Shown piece after piece: positions 1 to 5,887 of a stretch of 6,051 bases of DNA. Under the pieces are notes generated by a model, which was not told the origin of the DNA, ran no database searches, and saw only the letters and a list, made by a program, of their open reading frames with translations. Location: NCBI GenBank assembly GCA_003562655.1, contig PWUC01000046.1, positions 1-6,051 of the forward strand. The letters run 5' to 3'. Position 1 is the stretch's first letter. Each line of letters opens with the position of its first letter. The translations under genes were made by a program, and so were the position numbers. Source of the DNA: Clostridia bacterium (GTDB lineage: Bacteria > Bacillota_E > SLMV01 > PUMD01).

Positions 1-196
1 AAACGGTCGCAAAGAAATTCATGGGACCATCCCAGCTTCTACCGTATATGTTACTCCTGACTTCCTTCCTTTGTCCACTGCGTCCGCGCGGCGTGTGCTG
101 CCGTGAAGAGCTTCCAGAAGAGACATTGCGTGACCACACAGAGTCAACCCGTGTGGCATCCAGACGAAACGTCGTACCGTTCTGCGAATGGCCCGG

Positions 197-210
197 CTGG
201 TCTTGACCAG
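197..210. repeat. Short perfect inverted repeat, CTGGTC-tt-GACCAG
   Basis: The two 6-base arms are exact reverse complements with a 2-base spacer. A dyad of this size can be an operator half-site pair, but it lies about 420 bases upstream of the nearest supported start (630), and dyads this short arise by chance. No function is assigned. Confidence 0.25.
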
Positions 211-616
211 GAGGTCTTGCAGCTCCGGCACAGGTCTTTGACACTGCCGATCAAACCCTGCCGGGACCGCCGTCGCAAACAACTGGCGCCCGGGCGAGGA
301 CAGATCCCTCGGTTACCGGCGGTGCAGAGGGATCCCCAATCGCTTCATCCGCATATCACCGGCAGCAGTCACGCGAGCAGCAGCAGTATCAGCCCGGTTT
401 CGGAAATGACAGGGCTGAGATTTGCTTCGTCTGCCAGGGAAGGATCCCCTGAACCGCTGGAGAAGCCATTTGGTACGGGGAAACTCCAGGGCCATCCACA
501 GGTGACCCATCGCGCAGTCCGGGTCGGGCTCCGGTCGAGGTCGCGCTGCACCGGGCCAGGGAGGGCGAGTCACTGGACGACACCTGAGCACACAGATAAC
601 TCTTCATCTCAAACGC

Positions 617-622
617 AGGAGG
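617..622 (+). promoter_or_regulatory. Ribosome binding site of the amidohydrolase gene
   Basis: AGGAGG, complementary to the 3' end of 16S rRNA, is followed by a 7-base spacer and the ATG at 630. This consensus site at ideal spacing fixes the start codon. Confidence 0.85.
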
Positions 623-629
623 CGAAAAC

Positions 630-2165
630 ATGTCAGGTAAAAACATCACCCGGCTGGTCCACGGCGGACACGTGATTTTCGATCCATCGGCCGGAAACGG
701 CGGCATCATCTCGGACGGAGCCGTCGCCATTGACTCCGAGGGCACCGTGGCATCGGTGGGCGCTTATTCCGAACTGGCTGAACGTTTTCCCGACGCCCCG
801 GTCGAGGGCGGTCGCGAGTGCCTGGTCATGCCCGGGATGATCGACGCTCACTCTCACGGAAGCGGGTTGAGCTATTTCGAGCTCGGACCAGGATACGATC
901 ACCTGGAATACTGGAACACGATCATACCCACCATCGCGCGTCCTGACGCGTATCTGGACACGCTGTGGTGCGCGGTCAAGCACATCCGGTCGGGCTGCAC
1001 TACCATTCATCACATGGGCGGGGTGGCCCGGATCAGGGAGGCCCTCGCCGCCTACAATGAGGCGGGCATCCGCTGGGCCTGCTCCGCCACCATCAAGGAT
1101 CAGAACCTGCTCACATACGACGATGAGACGTTTTTCTCCAATCTGCCTTCCAAGCTGCGGCAGGCCGCAGAGGCGCTCTACCGCCACGACCGCCCCGACC
1201 TCCATCGGCAGTACTTCGACGACTTCGCATCGCTGTGGGAAGACCATCAATCATCGGCCTCACCGATCGCCTTCGGCCCCATGGGACCGCAGTGGTCTTC
1301 GTCGGCGCTCCTGTTGAAGATGCGGGAGTTGGCGGATGAATGGGGCGCAAGGATCCATATGCACGCGGTACAGACTCCCTATCAGAACGATTCCATCGTA
1401 CGGGCACACGGCAGGACCAGCGTCGAGTACCTGGCCGAGCTGGGCCTCCTCGGCGCCGACCTGACGATTGGACACGGCGTCTGGATGTCGGAAGGAGATA
1501 TTGAACTCCTGGCCGATTCGGGCACATCGGTGACCCATCACCCGGCGTGCAATCTGAACATGAGAAACGGGATCCTGCCCCTGAAGGCAATCCTTGAGGC
1601 CGGCGTCACCACCGCCATCGCCATCGATGGCAAGGGGATCAACGATGACGAGGACATCATCGCCGAGATGCGCCTGGCTGAGAAGCTGCACCGGATTGCC
1701 GATCTGGACCCCGGCAGTTCACCGGCCGTCACGCCTGCGATGCTGGTGGAGATGACCACCACCGCCCCGGCGAAAATCCTGGGACTGGAGAAGGTGTGCG
1801 GCCGGCTGCGCGAGGGAATGGCTGCGGACATTGCCGTTGTGGATCTTACGCCGGATCCTTACGTGCATCCCGAGGCGACGCCCCAGGACCGTCTGGTGAT
1901 GCAGAAAAGCCGCCGCGATGTCCGGACGGTGATCGCGGACGGCAGGGTGCTGATGCGCGACGGGAAGATCCTCACCGTCGACGAAGAGAGGCTCAAGGAG
2001 GAACTCGTGAGCAGCCTGACCGCCCCGGAGGGCCCCGAAGCCGAACATCGAGCCCATCTTCTGAAGAAGCTGCGTCCACATGTCCTCGAGCACTACGAGA
2101 GCATCGAGCCAATTCCGGATTCAATCCGCCCCTTCTATCCGGTGAATCGAAGAGACTGGAGATGA
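630..2165 (+). CDS. Amidohydrolase-superfamily hydrolase (chlorohydrolase/deaminase-like, TrzA/SAH-deaminase type)
   Basis: The 511-residue protein is a metal-dependent hydrolase likely to act on an amidine, aminoheterocycle or amide in the cytoplasm; the substrate cannot be read from sequence. Residues 1-65 form the N-terminal beta-sandwich segment. MPGMIDAHSHG (67-77) supplies the beta-strand-1 metal ligands His74 and His76. IHMH (242-245) supplies the next metal His (245), GHG (281-283) the His of strand 6 (282), and IDG (332-334) the catalytic/metal Asp333. The HPACNL stretch near 304-309 and the GRLREGMAADIAVVDL return to the beta-sandwich (391-406) are typical of the cytosine deaminase/chlorohydrolase branch. 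The residue three after His245, normally the proton-shuttle Glu, is Gln248. Residues from about 455 to 511 form a charged C-terminal extension beyond the usual fold. The ATG start is set by AGGAGG seven bases upstream. The gene precedes an unknown gene on the same strand. Fold assignment is firm; deaminase versus other hydrolase is open. Confidence 0.9.
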   Translation: MSGKNITRLVHGGHVIFDPSAGNGGIISDGAVAIDSEGTVASVGAYSELAERFPDAPVEGGRECLVMPGMIDAHSHGSGLSYFELGPGYDHLEYWNTIIPTIARPDAYLDTLWCAVKHIRSGCTTIHHMGGVARIREALAAYNEAGIRWACSATIKDQNLLTYDDETFFSNLPSKLRQAAEALYRHDRPDLHRQYFDDFASLWEDHQSSASPIAFGPMGPQWSSSALLLKMRELADEWGARIHMHAVQTPYQNDSIVRAHGRTSVEYLAELGLLGADLTIGHGVWMSEGDIELLADSGTSVTHHPACNLNMRNGILPLKAILEAGVTTAIAIDGKGINDDEDIIAEMRLAEKLHRIADLDPGSSPAVTPAMLVEMTTTAPAKILGLEKVCGRLREGMAADIAVVDLTPDPYVHPEATPQDRLVMQKSRRDVRTVIADGRVLMRDGKILTVDEERLKEELVSSLTAPEGPEAEHRAHLLKKLRPHVLEHYESIEPIPDSIRPFYPVNRRDWR

Positions 2166-2266
2166 ACTGGACGACCACCAAACAGGGGCCCAGCGCACGA
2201 CTCCTCTCTGGGAGGACAAAACTCCAGGGCCTCTGTCTCTCAGCGCGGAAGAGGCAGGGCCGCTGA
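2162..2266 (+). CDS. Possible 34-residue micro-ORF overlapping the amidohydrolase stop
   Basis: An ATG at 2162 overlaps the TGA of the amidohydrolase gene in the ATGA arrangement typical of translational coupling, and the frame stays open for 34 codons to a TGA at 2264-2266. The product would be small and basic (several Arg and Lys, no acidic residues, starting MNWTTTKQG), with no motif or membrane segment that I recognise. A GGAG lies directly against the ATG, too close to be a normal ribosome binding site, so initiation would depend on terminating ribosomes. It may equally be chance. The entry is given because it fills most of the gap between two real genes. Confidence 0.15.
   Translation: MNWTTTKQGPSARLLSGRTKLQGLCLSARKRQGR
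2229..2255 (+). other. Weak inverted repeat between the two plus-strand genes
   Basis: GCCTCT (2229-2234) and AGAGGC (2250-2255) are exact reverse complements with a 15-base loop and no T-run after them. This is too weak to call a terminator. Read-through from the amidohydrolase gene into the next gene is therefore plausible. Confidence 0.2.
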
Positions 2267-2311
2267 TTGCAGCCTCAGCATTTGCTGATGAAGCGGCGAG
2301 ATCATCTCGTC

Positions 2312-2319
2312 AGAGGAGG
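2312..2319 (+). promoter_or_regulatory. Ribosome binding site that decides the start at 2330
   Basis: AGAGGAGG is followed by a 10-base spacer and an ATG at 2330. The same frame is open further upstream, with an in-frame TTG at 2267 and ATG at 2288, but neither has a comparable site. Residues added by those starts (rich in His, Arg and Gln) look like leader sequence. The ATG at 2330 is therefore preferred. Confidence 0.8.
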
Positions 2320-2329
2320 CAACACTGCC

Positions 2330-3940
2330 ATGTTGGACCGGAAGAGCCCACTGAATGAGGCATTGTTTCGAACCGAGCCTGTGTCACCTGAGGATGTCCA
2401 TCTCGCCGCCTGGCGCAAAACGATCAGGGCAGCCCGGCATGACCCCTTTGACCGGTACGCTCTTTATGCGTCGCGAAGTCTATTTGTGGCCCACCCGGAG
2501 ATCTATCTCCGATCAGACCTGCATTTTTCCGACCACATAAGATCAGTCCCCGGGTACGAGAATGCATTCCTCGAGGATGACCGGGAGAGCATGGAGTTTC
2601 TGCCTCATGCCCAGTATTTCCGTTCAGGACCCTTTTCCTTTGATCTTTTTCCGTGGGATGAAACGGAGACGACAACCTCCTTCAGGTCCCTGTACCCGCA
2701 GCGATACCCGTTCTTGCCTTTTGCCGACAGAAGGATGATGCCCCTGGCCACCACCCTGAAGACTACAGACAGGATCATCAGCGAACTCGAGATGGCTGGC
2801 CTGAGGTTCGCTGTCCATGCCGAGCAGCGGGGTGACACAAGCGAGGTCTTTGTGATCTATGCCGAGGACGGCAGTGCCTGGGTCGCCAGCGGAGACCGGC
2901 TGCTCAGTGCGTCGGCGGGCGAAGACGCCCGTTGGGATGCCCTTGACGGCAATATCGTCCTCATAATGAACGACCGTCTCGCCTGGTATCCACTGATGCA
3001 AAGAGATGATGCCCCTCGGTCGCCCCACCTTGCCCGGCTGGTGAGTCAGCTGCCTGAAGGGGCGGGAAGGGTTGCGTTAACAGGCGAAGAGTCCGAACTG
3101 CTGGCAGACGTGCGGGAGGTCACTGCTCTTTCAGATGACCGGCAGGAGGCCGCTGCCACCATTGCAGCAGTGCGGAGCACCGGACGATACACCCGGTGGT
3201 TTGAGTTTCACAGACTGTGGGACACTGCCATGCCGGCCAGCAGGGCGCGCGCCTGGCAGTACTACGGCTACCTGGAGCAGTTTCTGATCAGGGCCAATCA
3301 GCTCAGCCCGGTAACTGCCTTCATCGCCGCATGTGCAAAGAATGCCGACGGCTATGACAGGCTGCTGGTCGTGGACAGAGAGTGGATCGATCTGGCTGCA
3401 CTGCCCAACCGGAACTACGTCTGGGGACACCTGTGGGATGAGTGCCTGGTCGAGTACACCGTAGATGAATCCTTCCGGATCAACTCCGGCCACTGTATGG
3501 CACAGGCCTGCATTATCAGTGCCTGCCTGGCAATGGCCGACATCGACCATTACCTGCTGGAGGGCGAGGTCCCCGGCTCACATCACTACGTGTACGTTCC
3601 GCAGTTTGAGTTCACCTTTGACAACGGGAAACTGCAATCGTCGCAGAACACCGTTCACTGGAACGGTCCCCGGGGCAATGAGGTGATCGCCCGGTTCCAC
3701 TACCGGGGCAGGTTTGCCTCCCCGATCGGCGGAGGGCACTACAGCGGCACCTTCTCCCCGCAGGAGGCCGTCAACTTCCTCAAACACCTGAAGAGCATCT
3801 ATGACGACACCATCCTCATCTACAAGAGCGGTGAGCATGAAACGGACAAACGCCGGATCGATATGTCGGAGATTCCCACCACCGAAGACCTGGATATTCT
3901 GCTGGAGGAAGACTGGGAGCCGCTGCGGTTGCCGTGTTAG
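2330..3940 (+). CDS. Unrecognised protein with a transglutaminase-like Cys/His/Asp signature near its C-terminus
   Basis: From the chosen ATG the product has 536 residues, no signal peptide and no membrane segment, so it is probably cytoplasmic. I do not recognise residues 1-380. They contain an aromatic-rich N-terminal third and a mixed segment (about 150-260) with beta-like stretches such as EVFVIYAEDG and NIVLIMND. Residues 385-433 resemble the transglutaminase-like (papain-type) core: SGHCMAQACIISACLAM places Cys389 at the start of a small-residue helix, GSHHYVYVP gives His418/His419 on a strand, and FTFDNGK gives Asp431. The spacings, Cys to His about 30 and His to Asp about 12, fit that superfamily. 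If correct, the protein could be a thiol peptidase, amidase, deamidase or acyl-transfer enzyme. The remaining residues to 536 are acidic towards the end. It lies 164 bases after the amidohydrolase gene on the same strand with no strong terminator between, so co-transcription is plausible. The gene itself is certain; the function is inference. Confidence 0.85.
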   Translation: MLDRKSPLNEALFRTEPVSPEDVHLAAWRKTIRAARHDPFDRYALYASRSLFVAHPEIYLRSDLHFSDHIRSVPGYENAFLEDDRESMEFLPHAQYFRSGPFSFDLFPWDETETTTSFRSLYPQRYPFLPFADRRMMPLATTLKTTDRIISELEMAGLRFAVHAEQRGDTSEVFVIYAEDGSAWVASGDRLLSASAGEDARWDALDGNIVLIMNDRLAWYPLMQRDDAPRSPHLARLVSQLPEGAGRVALTGEESELLADVREVTALSDDRQEAAATIAAVRSTGRYTRWFEFHRLWDTAMPASRARAWQYYGYLEQFLIRANQLSPVTAFIAACAKNADGYDRLLVVDREWIDLAALPNRNYVWGHLWDECLVEYTVDESFRINSGHCMAQACIISACLAMADIDHYLLEGEVPGSHHYVYVPQFEFTFDNGKLQSSQNTVHWNGPRGNEVIARFHYRGRFASPIGGGHYSGTFSPQEAVNFLKHLKSIYDDTILIYKSGEHETDKRRIDMSEIPTTEDLDILLEEDWEPLRLPC

Positions 3941-4081
3941 CCCATGCAAGCCCTGCACGAGGAGTTTGAAATCCAGACCCCAAAATGAGGGCGGATGCGA
4001 GGAACACGAGGAAAGGGATCCCCTGAGGGCTGCGGCAGGAGCAGCCCTCTCCTTCGCATGTCCGCCCCGACATTCACATTG
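3941..4081. other. Convergent intergenic spacer
   Basis: This 141-base spacer separates the converging stop codons. Apart from the hairpin at 4025-4049 and the adjoining GGGATCCC palindrome at 4015-4022 I see nothing in it; reading frames crossing it have no recognisable product. Confidence 0.6.
4025..4049. terminator. Hairpin between convergent genes, probable bidirectional terminator
   Basis: GAGGGCTGC (4025-4033) and GCAGCCCTC (4041-4049) form a perfect 9-bp stem, 7 of the 9 pairs G-C, with a 7-base loop. It lies 85 bases after the plus-strand stop at 3940 and 33 bases after the minus-strand stop at 4082, where a shared terminator would be expected. Neither side has a good T-run, so intrinsic termination may be weak or Rho-assisted. 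A GGGATCCC palindrome at 4015-4022 abuts it. Confidence 0.6.
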
Positions 4082-5554
4082 TCATTCGACATCGCCGATG
4101 GGATAAAGATCACCCGGGACGTTTTCGTAGCTCAGGGTGGTCAGGTCGGCGGGGCCTATTCCGGGGGCATCAATGGGAAAGTCCACCGCAGCCACCTGGT
4201 CCCAGAAAGCCCGATGATGCACCCGGCTCTTGAGCACGATTATGTCCAGAGACTCAATGTTCACCCCGACTGACGTCAATCCTGCACTGTCATTGGAGCC
4301 CCGCATCCGCTCAGAGATCACCACGTGACGGTTCTTCCCCAGGTTGAGCCGTATGGCCAATCCGTCCTGGACCCGGGCGCCCCTCCGCATGGGACCCACC
4401 AGAGTGAAACACGGCCTTCCCATGTACTCAATCACACCGGTGAGTTCCACGGGATCTCCCGAGTGCTCACTGGCCCAGCCACCCACCGACACCGTGACCT
4501 CGTCACCTTCCCGGGCCGAGGACTCCAGCTCCCGGGCCGCATCGGGGTCGGATATGCCTGGAATGGCGAAATTCTCTGCGCCCTGCTCGAGGAGCTCCGC
4601 AAGGATATGCGTGCTGTCGCCGGTACGGTCGGCGCCGTCGGCTATGACCACAGGCCTGCTGCCCCCGGCAACCAACCGGATGACCTCAGCCACTCCCTCC
4701 CGGGTTTTGGGCAGTGGCCGGTTGAGGGCCTCTCTCAAAGACCACGCTATATCTGATACGTCCTCAGCGATCTCTTCGGCCAGCCCCGGGTCATCATCGG
4801 TGACAGCGATGACAGACATCCCGATGTCGGGCACATCTGAGTAGGCATATCCCGGAGCGACGGAGACACAGATGACGTCATCCCTCTTCTCCCAGTCCCG
4901 GCAGCGATCATAAAGATCCTTCATCGGGTGGAAGTCGGAGGCCTGATATATGCTGGCGGAGACGATGCCCGGCTTTCTCAAGGCCTGGGTGGGTGTCAGT
5001 TCACCGCGAACCGTCTGGATCATGCAGCGGGCTGCCATGACCCCCGTCTCCTCGGAGTCGACATGAGGATAGGTCTTGATCACAAACACCGCGTCGGAGG
5101 CATCGGTCAGTTCGTGATCCTCGTTGGCGTGAAGGTCCAGGGTGACCATGATCGGAATGTCCCCGACGGCTGCCCTGACCCTTCGCACGATCTCGGCCTC
5201 TGGTCTGGGTATGCTCTTCACGGCCATGGCACCGTGCAGGGCCAGCAGCACCCCGTCGAGGTCGCCTGATTCCGCCAGTCCATTGGCGATTTCATCAGCG
5301 TATTTGTCGAAGCACTCCGCGTCCAGCCAGCTCGTGTAGGGGCCGGGGGCCATCCCCACTGCCAGTACGGGAACCAGCTCTGCCTCCTCAACCTCGGCCA
5401 CCCTGATGAACCCATTGATGTAGGAGGGTATCCCCCGGGTGCCTTCGAGCACCTCTTCTCCGCGCCTGGCTCCAGGCTCCAGCCTCTCGATGGTCGTGGG
5501 ATCCGGGCAGAAAGTACAGGTCTCATGAGAGAAACTAGCAACTCCGATTCTCAA
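4082..5554 (-). CDS. M81-family metallopeptidase (microcystinase C/MlrC-like)
   Basis: The 490-residue protein belongs to the M81/MlrC family, whose founding member hydrolyses linearised microcystin and its tetrapeptide as a zinc enzyme. Most relatives occur in bacteria with no toxin role, so the substrate here is unknown. Visible landmarks from the preferred start are MRIGVASFSHETCTF (1-15, family HETNTF signature), LHGAM (106-110), TLDLHAN (138-144), YPHVDSEETG (162-171), APGYAYSDVPDIG (233-245), a C-terminal-domain ADGADRTGDSTHIL element (305-318), and VLKSRVHHRAFW (440-451). Asp140, His142 and His164 are the likely metal ligands by family position. Length is normal for the family. The start chosen is TTG at 5554: it has AAAGGAG eight bases upstream and gives the canonical family N-terminus. 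An in-frame GTG at 5572 would place that same AAAGGAG inside the coding region. The gene is convergent with the plus-strand pair and has no visible partner on its own strand. Confidence 0.93.
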   Translation of the reverse strand: MRIGVASFSHETCTFCPDPTTIERLEPGARRGEEVLEGTRGIPSYINGFIRVAEVEEAELVPVLAVGMAPGPYTSWLDAECFDKYADEIANGLAESGDLDGVLLALHGAMAVKSIPRPEAEIVRRVRAAVGDIPIMVTLDLHANEDHELTDASDAVFVIKTYPHVDSEETGVMAARCMIQTVRGELTPTQALRKPGIVSASIYQASDFHPMKDLYDRCRDWEKRDDVICVSVAPGYAYSDVPDIGMSVIAVTDDDPGLAEEIAEDVSDIAWSLREALNRPLPKTREGVAEVIRLVAGGSRPVVIADGADRTGDSTHILAELLEQGAENFAIPGISDPDAARELESSAREGDEVTVSVGGWASEHSGDPVELTGVIEYMGRPCFTLVGPMRRGARVQDGLAIRLNLGKNRHVVISERMRGSNDSAGLTSVGVNIESLDIIVLKSRVHHRAFWDQVAAVDFPIDAPGIGPADLTTLSYENVPGDLYPIGDVE

Positions 5555-5562
5555 CGGCTGGG

Positions 5563-5569
5563 CTCCTTT
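5563..5569 (-). promoter_or_regulatory. Ribosome binding site that selects the TTG start of the M81 peptidase gene
   Basis: On the minus strand AAAGGAG is followed by an 8-base spacer and TTG at 5554-5552. The alternative GTG at 5572-5570 directly precedes this motif and would translate it as Lys-Gly-Ala. The TTG start gives the family-typical MRIGVASFSHET beginning. This is good evidence for a non-ATG start. Confidence 0.75.
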
Positions 5570-5754
5570 CACACACAGGTTTTAACCATCTAGATTGGCG
5601 AAAGGAGGGCGAACACCTGCTGCGAATGGTGAACCTGTTGCGACCCGGCCCTCTGATCTGCACAGGTCGGAATGCCGGCTGGATGAGACAACCAGCAGCG
5701 AAGGGCCCCTGGTAAGGGCGGGCCCCGTGGGTGCTCTCTGGGACGGTGGACGGG

Positions 5755-5779
5755 CCCCGACCGCGCAGGCTGGTCGGGG
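5755..5779 (-). terminator. Hairpin downstream of the nucleotide-sugar dehydrogenase
   Basis: CCCCGACC (5755-5762) and GGTCGGGG (5772-5779) form a perfect 8-bp stem with a 9-base loop, about 110 bases downstream of the dehydrogenase stop on the minus strand. No T-run follows on either strand. It may end the dehydrogenase transcript or act in the leader of the peptidase mRNA; the sequence does not separate these. Confidence 0.4.
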
Positions 5780-5802
5780 ATTCCCGTCCGATCTGGGATC
5801 GA

Positions 5803-5820
5803 GGGGCACGCAGGCGCCCC
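5803..5820 (-). other. Second small GC-only hairpin after the dehydrogenase gene
   Basis: GGGGC (5803-5807) and GCCCC (5816-5820) pair as a 5-bp stem with an 8-base loop, about 68 bases past the dehydrogenase stop. With the stronger hairpin at 5755-5779 it forms a tandem pair that could act as a terminator or 3'-end stabiliser. It is weak on its own. Confidence 0.25.
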
Positions 5821-5887
5821 ACGCAGCTGTGAGGTCCTCCGGCGCGGTGTCCCGGCTCTGCAGCCGTGACCAAGGTCAGTCCGTTCT

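Larger units (their letters stand above)
1..629. other. 629-base region without a recognisable gene
   Basis: I find no convincing gene here. The longest plus-strand frame (103-675) runs through the ribosome binding site and start of the amidohydrolase gene. Its product is rich in Arg, Ser, Pro, Gln and His with no recognisable motif, as expected of chance reading frames in GC-rich DNA. Minus-strand frames (19-282 and 313-591) are equally featureless, and I see no tRNA- or rRNA-like stretch. A short inverted repeat at 197-210 (CTGGTC-tt-GACCAG) is the only clear local structure. The region must carry the leader and promoter of the gene starting at 630 unless transcription enters from further left, but I cannot place -35/-10 boxes with confidence. 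It could be a decayed gene. Confidence 0.6.
5555..5887. other. 333-base gap with GC-rich inverted repeats and no supported gene
   Basis: The gap separates the stop of the nucleotide-sugar dehydrogenase (5888) from the start of the M81 peptidase gene (5554), both on the minus strand. Frames on both strands give Arg/Pro/Gly/Ser-rich products without motifs. The gap contains the peptidase ribosome binding site, an inverted repeat GGTT-tt-AACC at 5578-5587 just upstream of it, three GGGCCCC heptamers at 5703-5709, 5720-5726 and 5752-5758, and two hairpins listed separately. A promoter for the peptidase gene should lie here, but no -35/-10 pair is convincing. Confidence 0.6.

Noticed and set aside
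19..282. Minus-strand open frame of about 87 codons near the left edge, considered as a possible transposase remnant
   Set aside because: No zinc-finger, DDE or helix-turn-helix pattern could be recognised and no terminal inverted repeats were seen.
481..493. 13-base direct repeat AAACTCCAGGGCC, also at 2219-2231
   Set aside because: One exact 13-mer pair is not unexpected in 6 kb of GC-rich sequence, and the flanks do not extend the match.
574..600. Possible promoter TGGACG ... GATAAC upstream of the amidohydrolase gene
   Set aside because: The spacer is only 15 bases and the -35 match is partial, so it is not better than chance in this region.
103..675. 190-codon plus-strand open frame
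   Set aside because: It overlaps the well-supported amidohydrolase start in another frame, and its composition is that of a chance frame in GC-rich DNA, with no motif.
2267..2329. Upstream TTG (2267) or ATG (2288) start for the transglutaminase-like protein
   Set aside because: Neither has a good ribosome binding site, while the ATG at 2330 has AGAGGAGG at a 10-base spacing.
5626..5715. 29-codon plus-strand frame downstream of an AAAGGAGG motif at 5601-5608
   Set aside because: The spacing to the ATG, about 17 bases, is too long, and the peptide has no recognisable feature.
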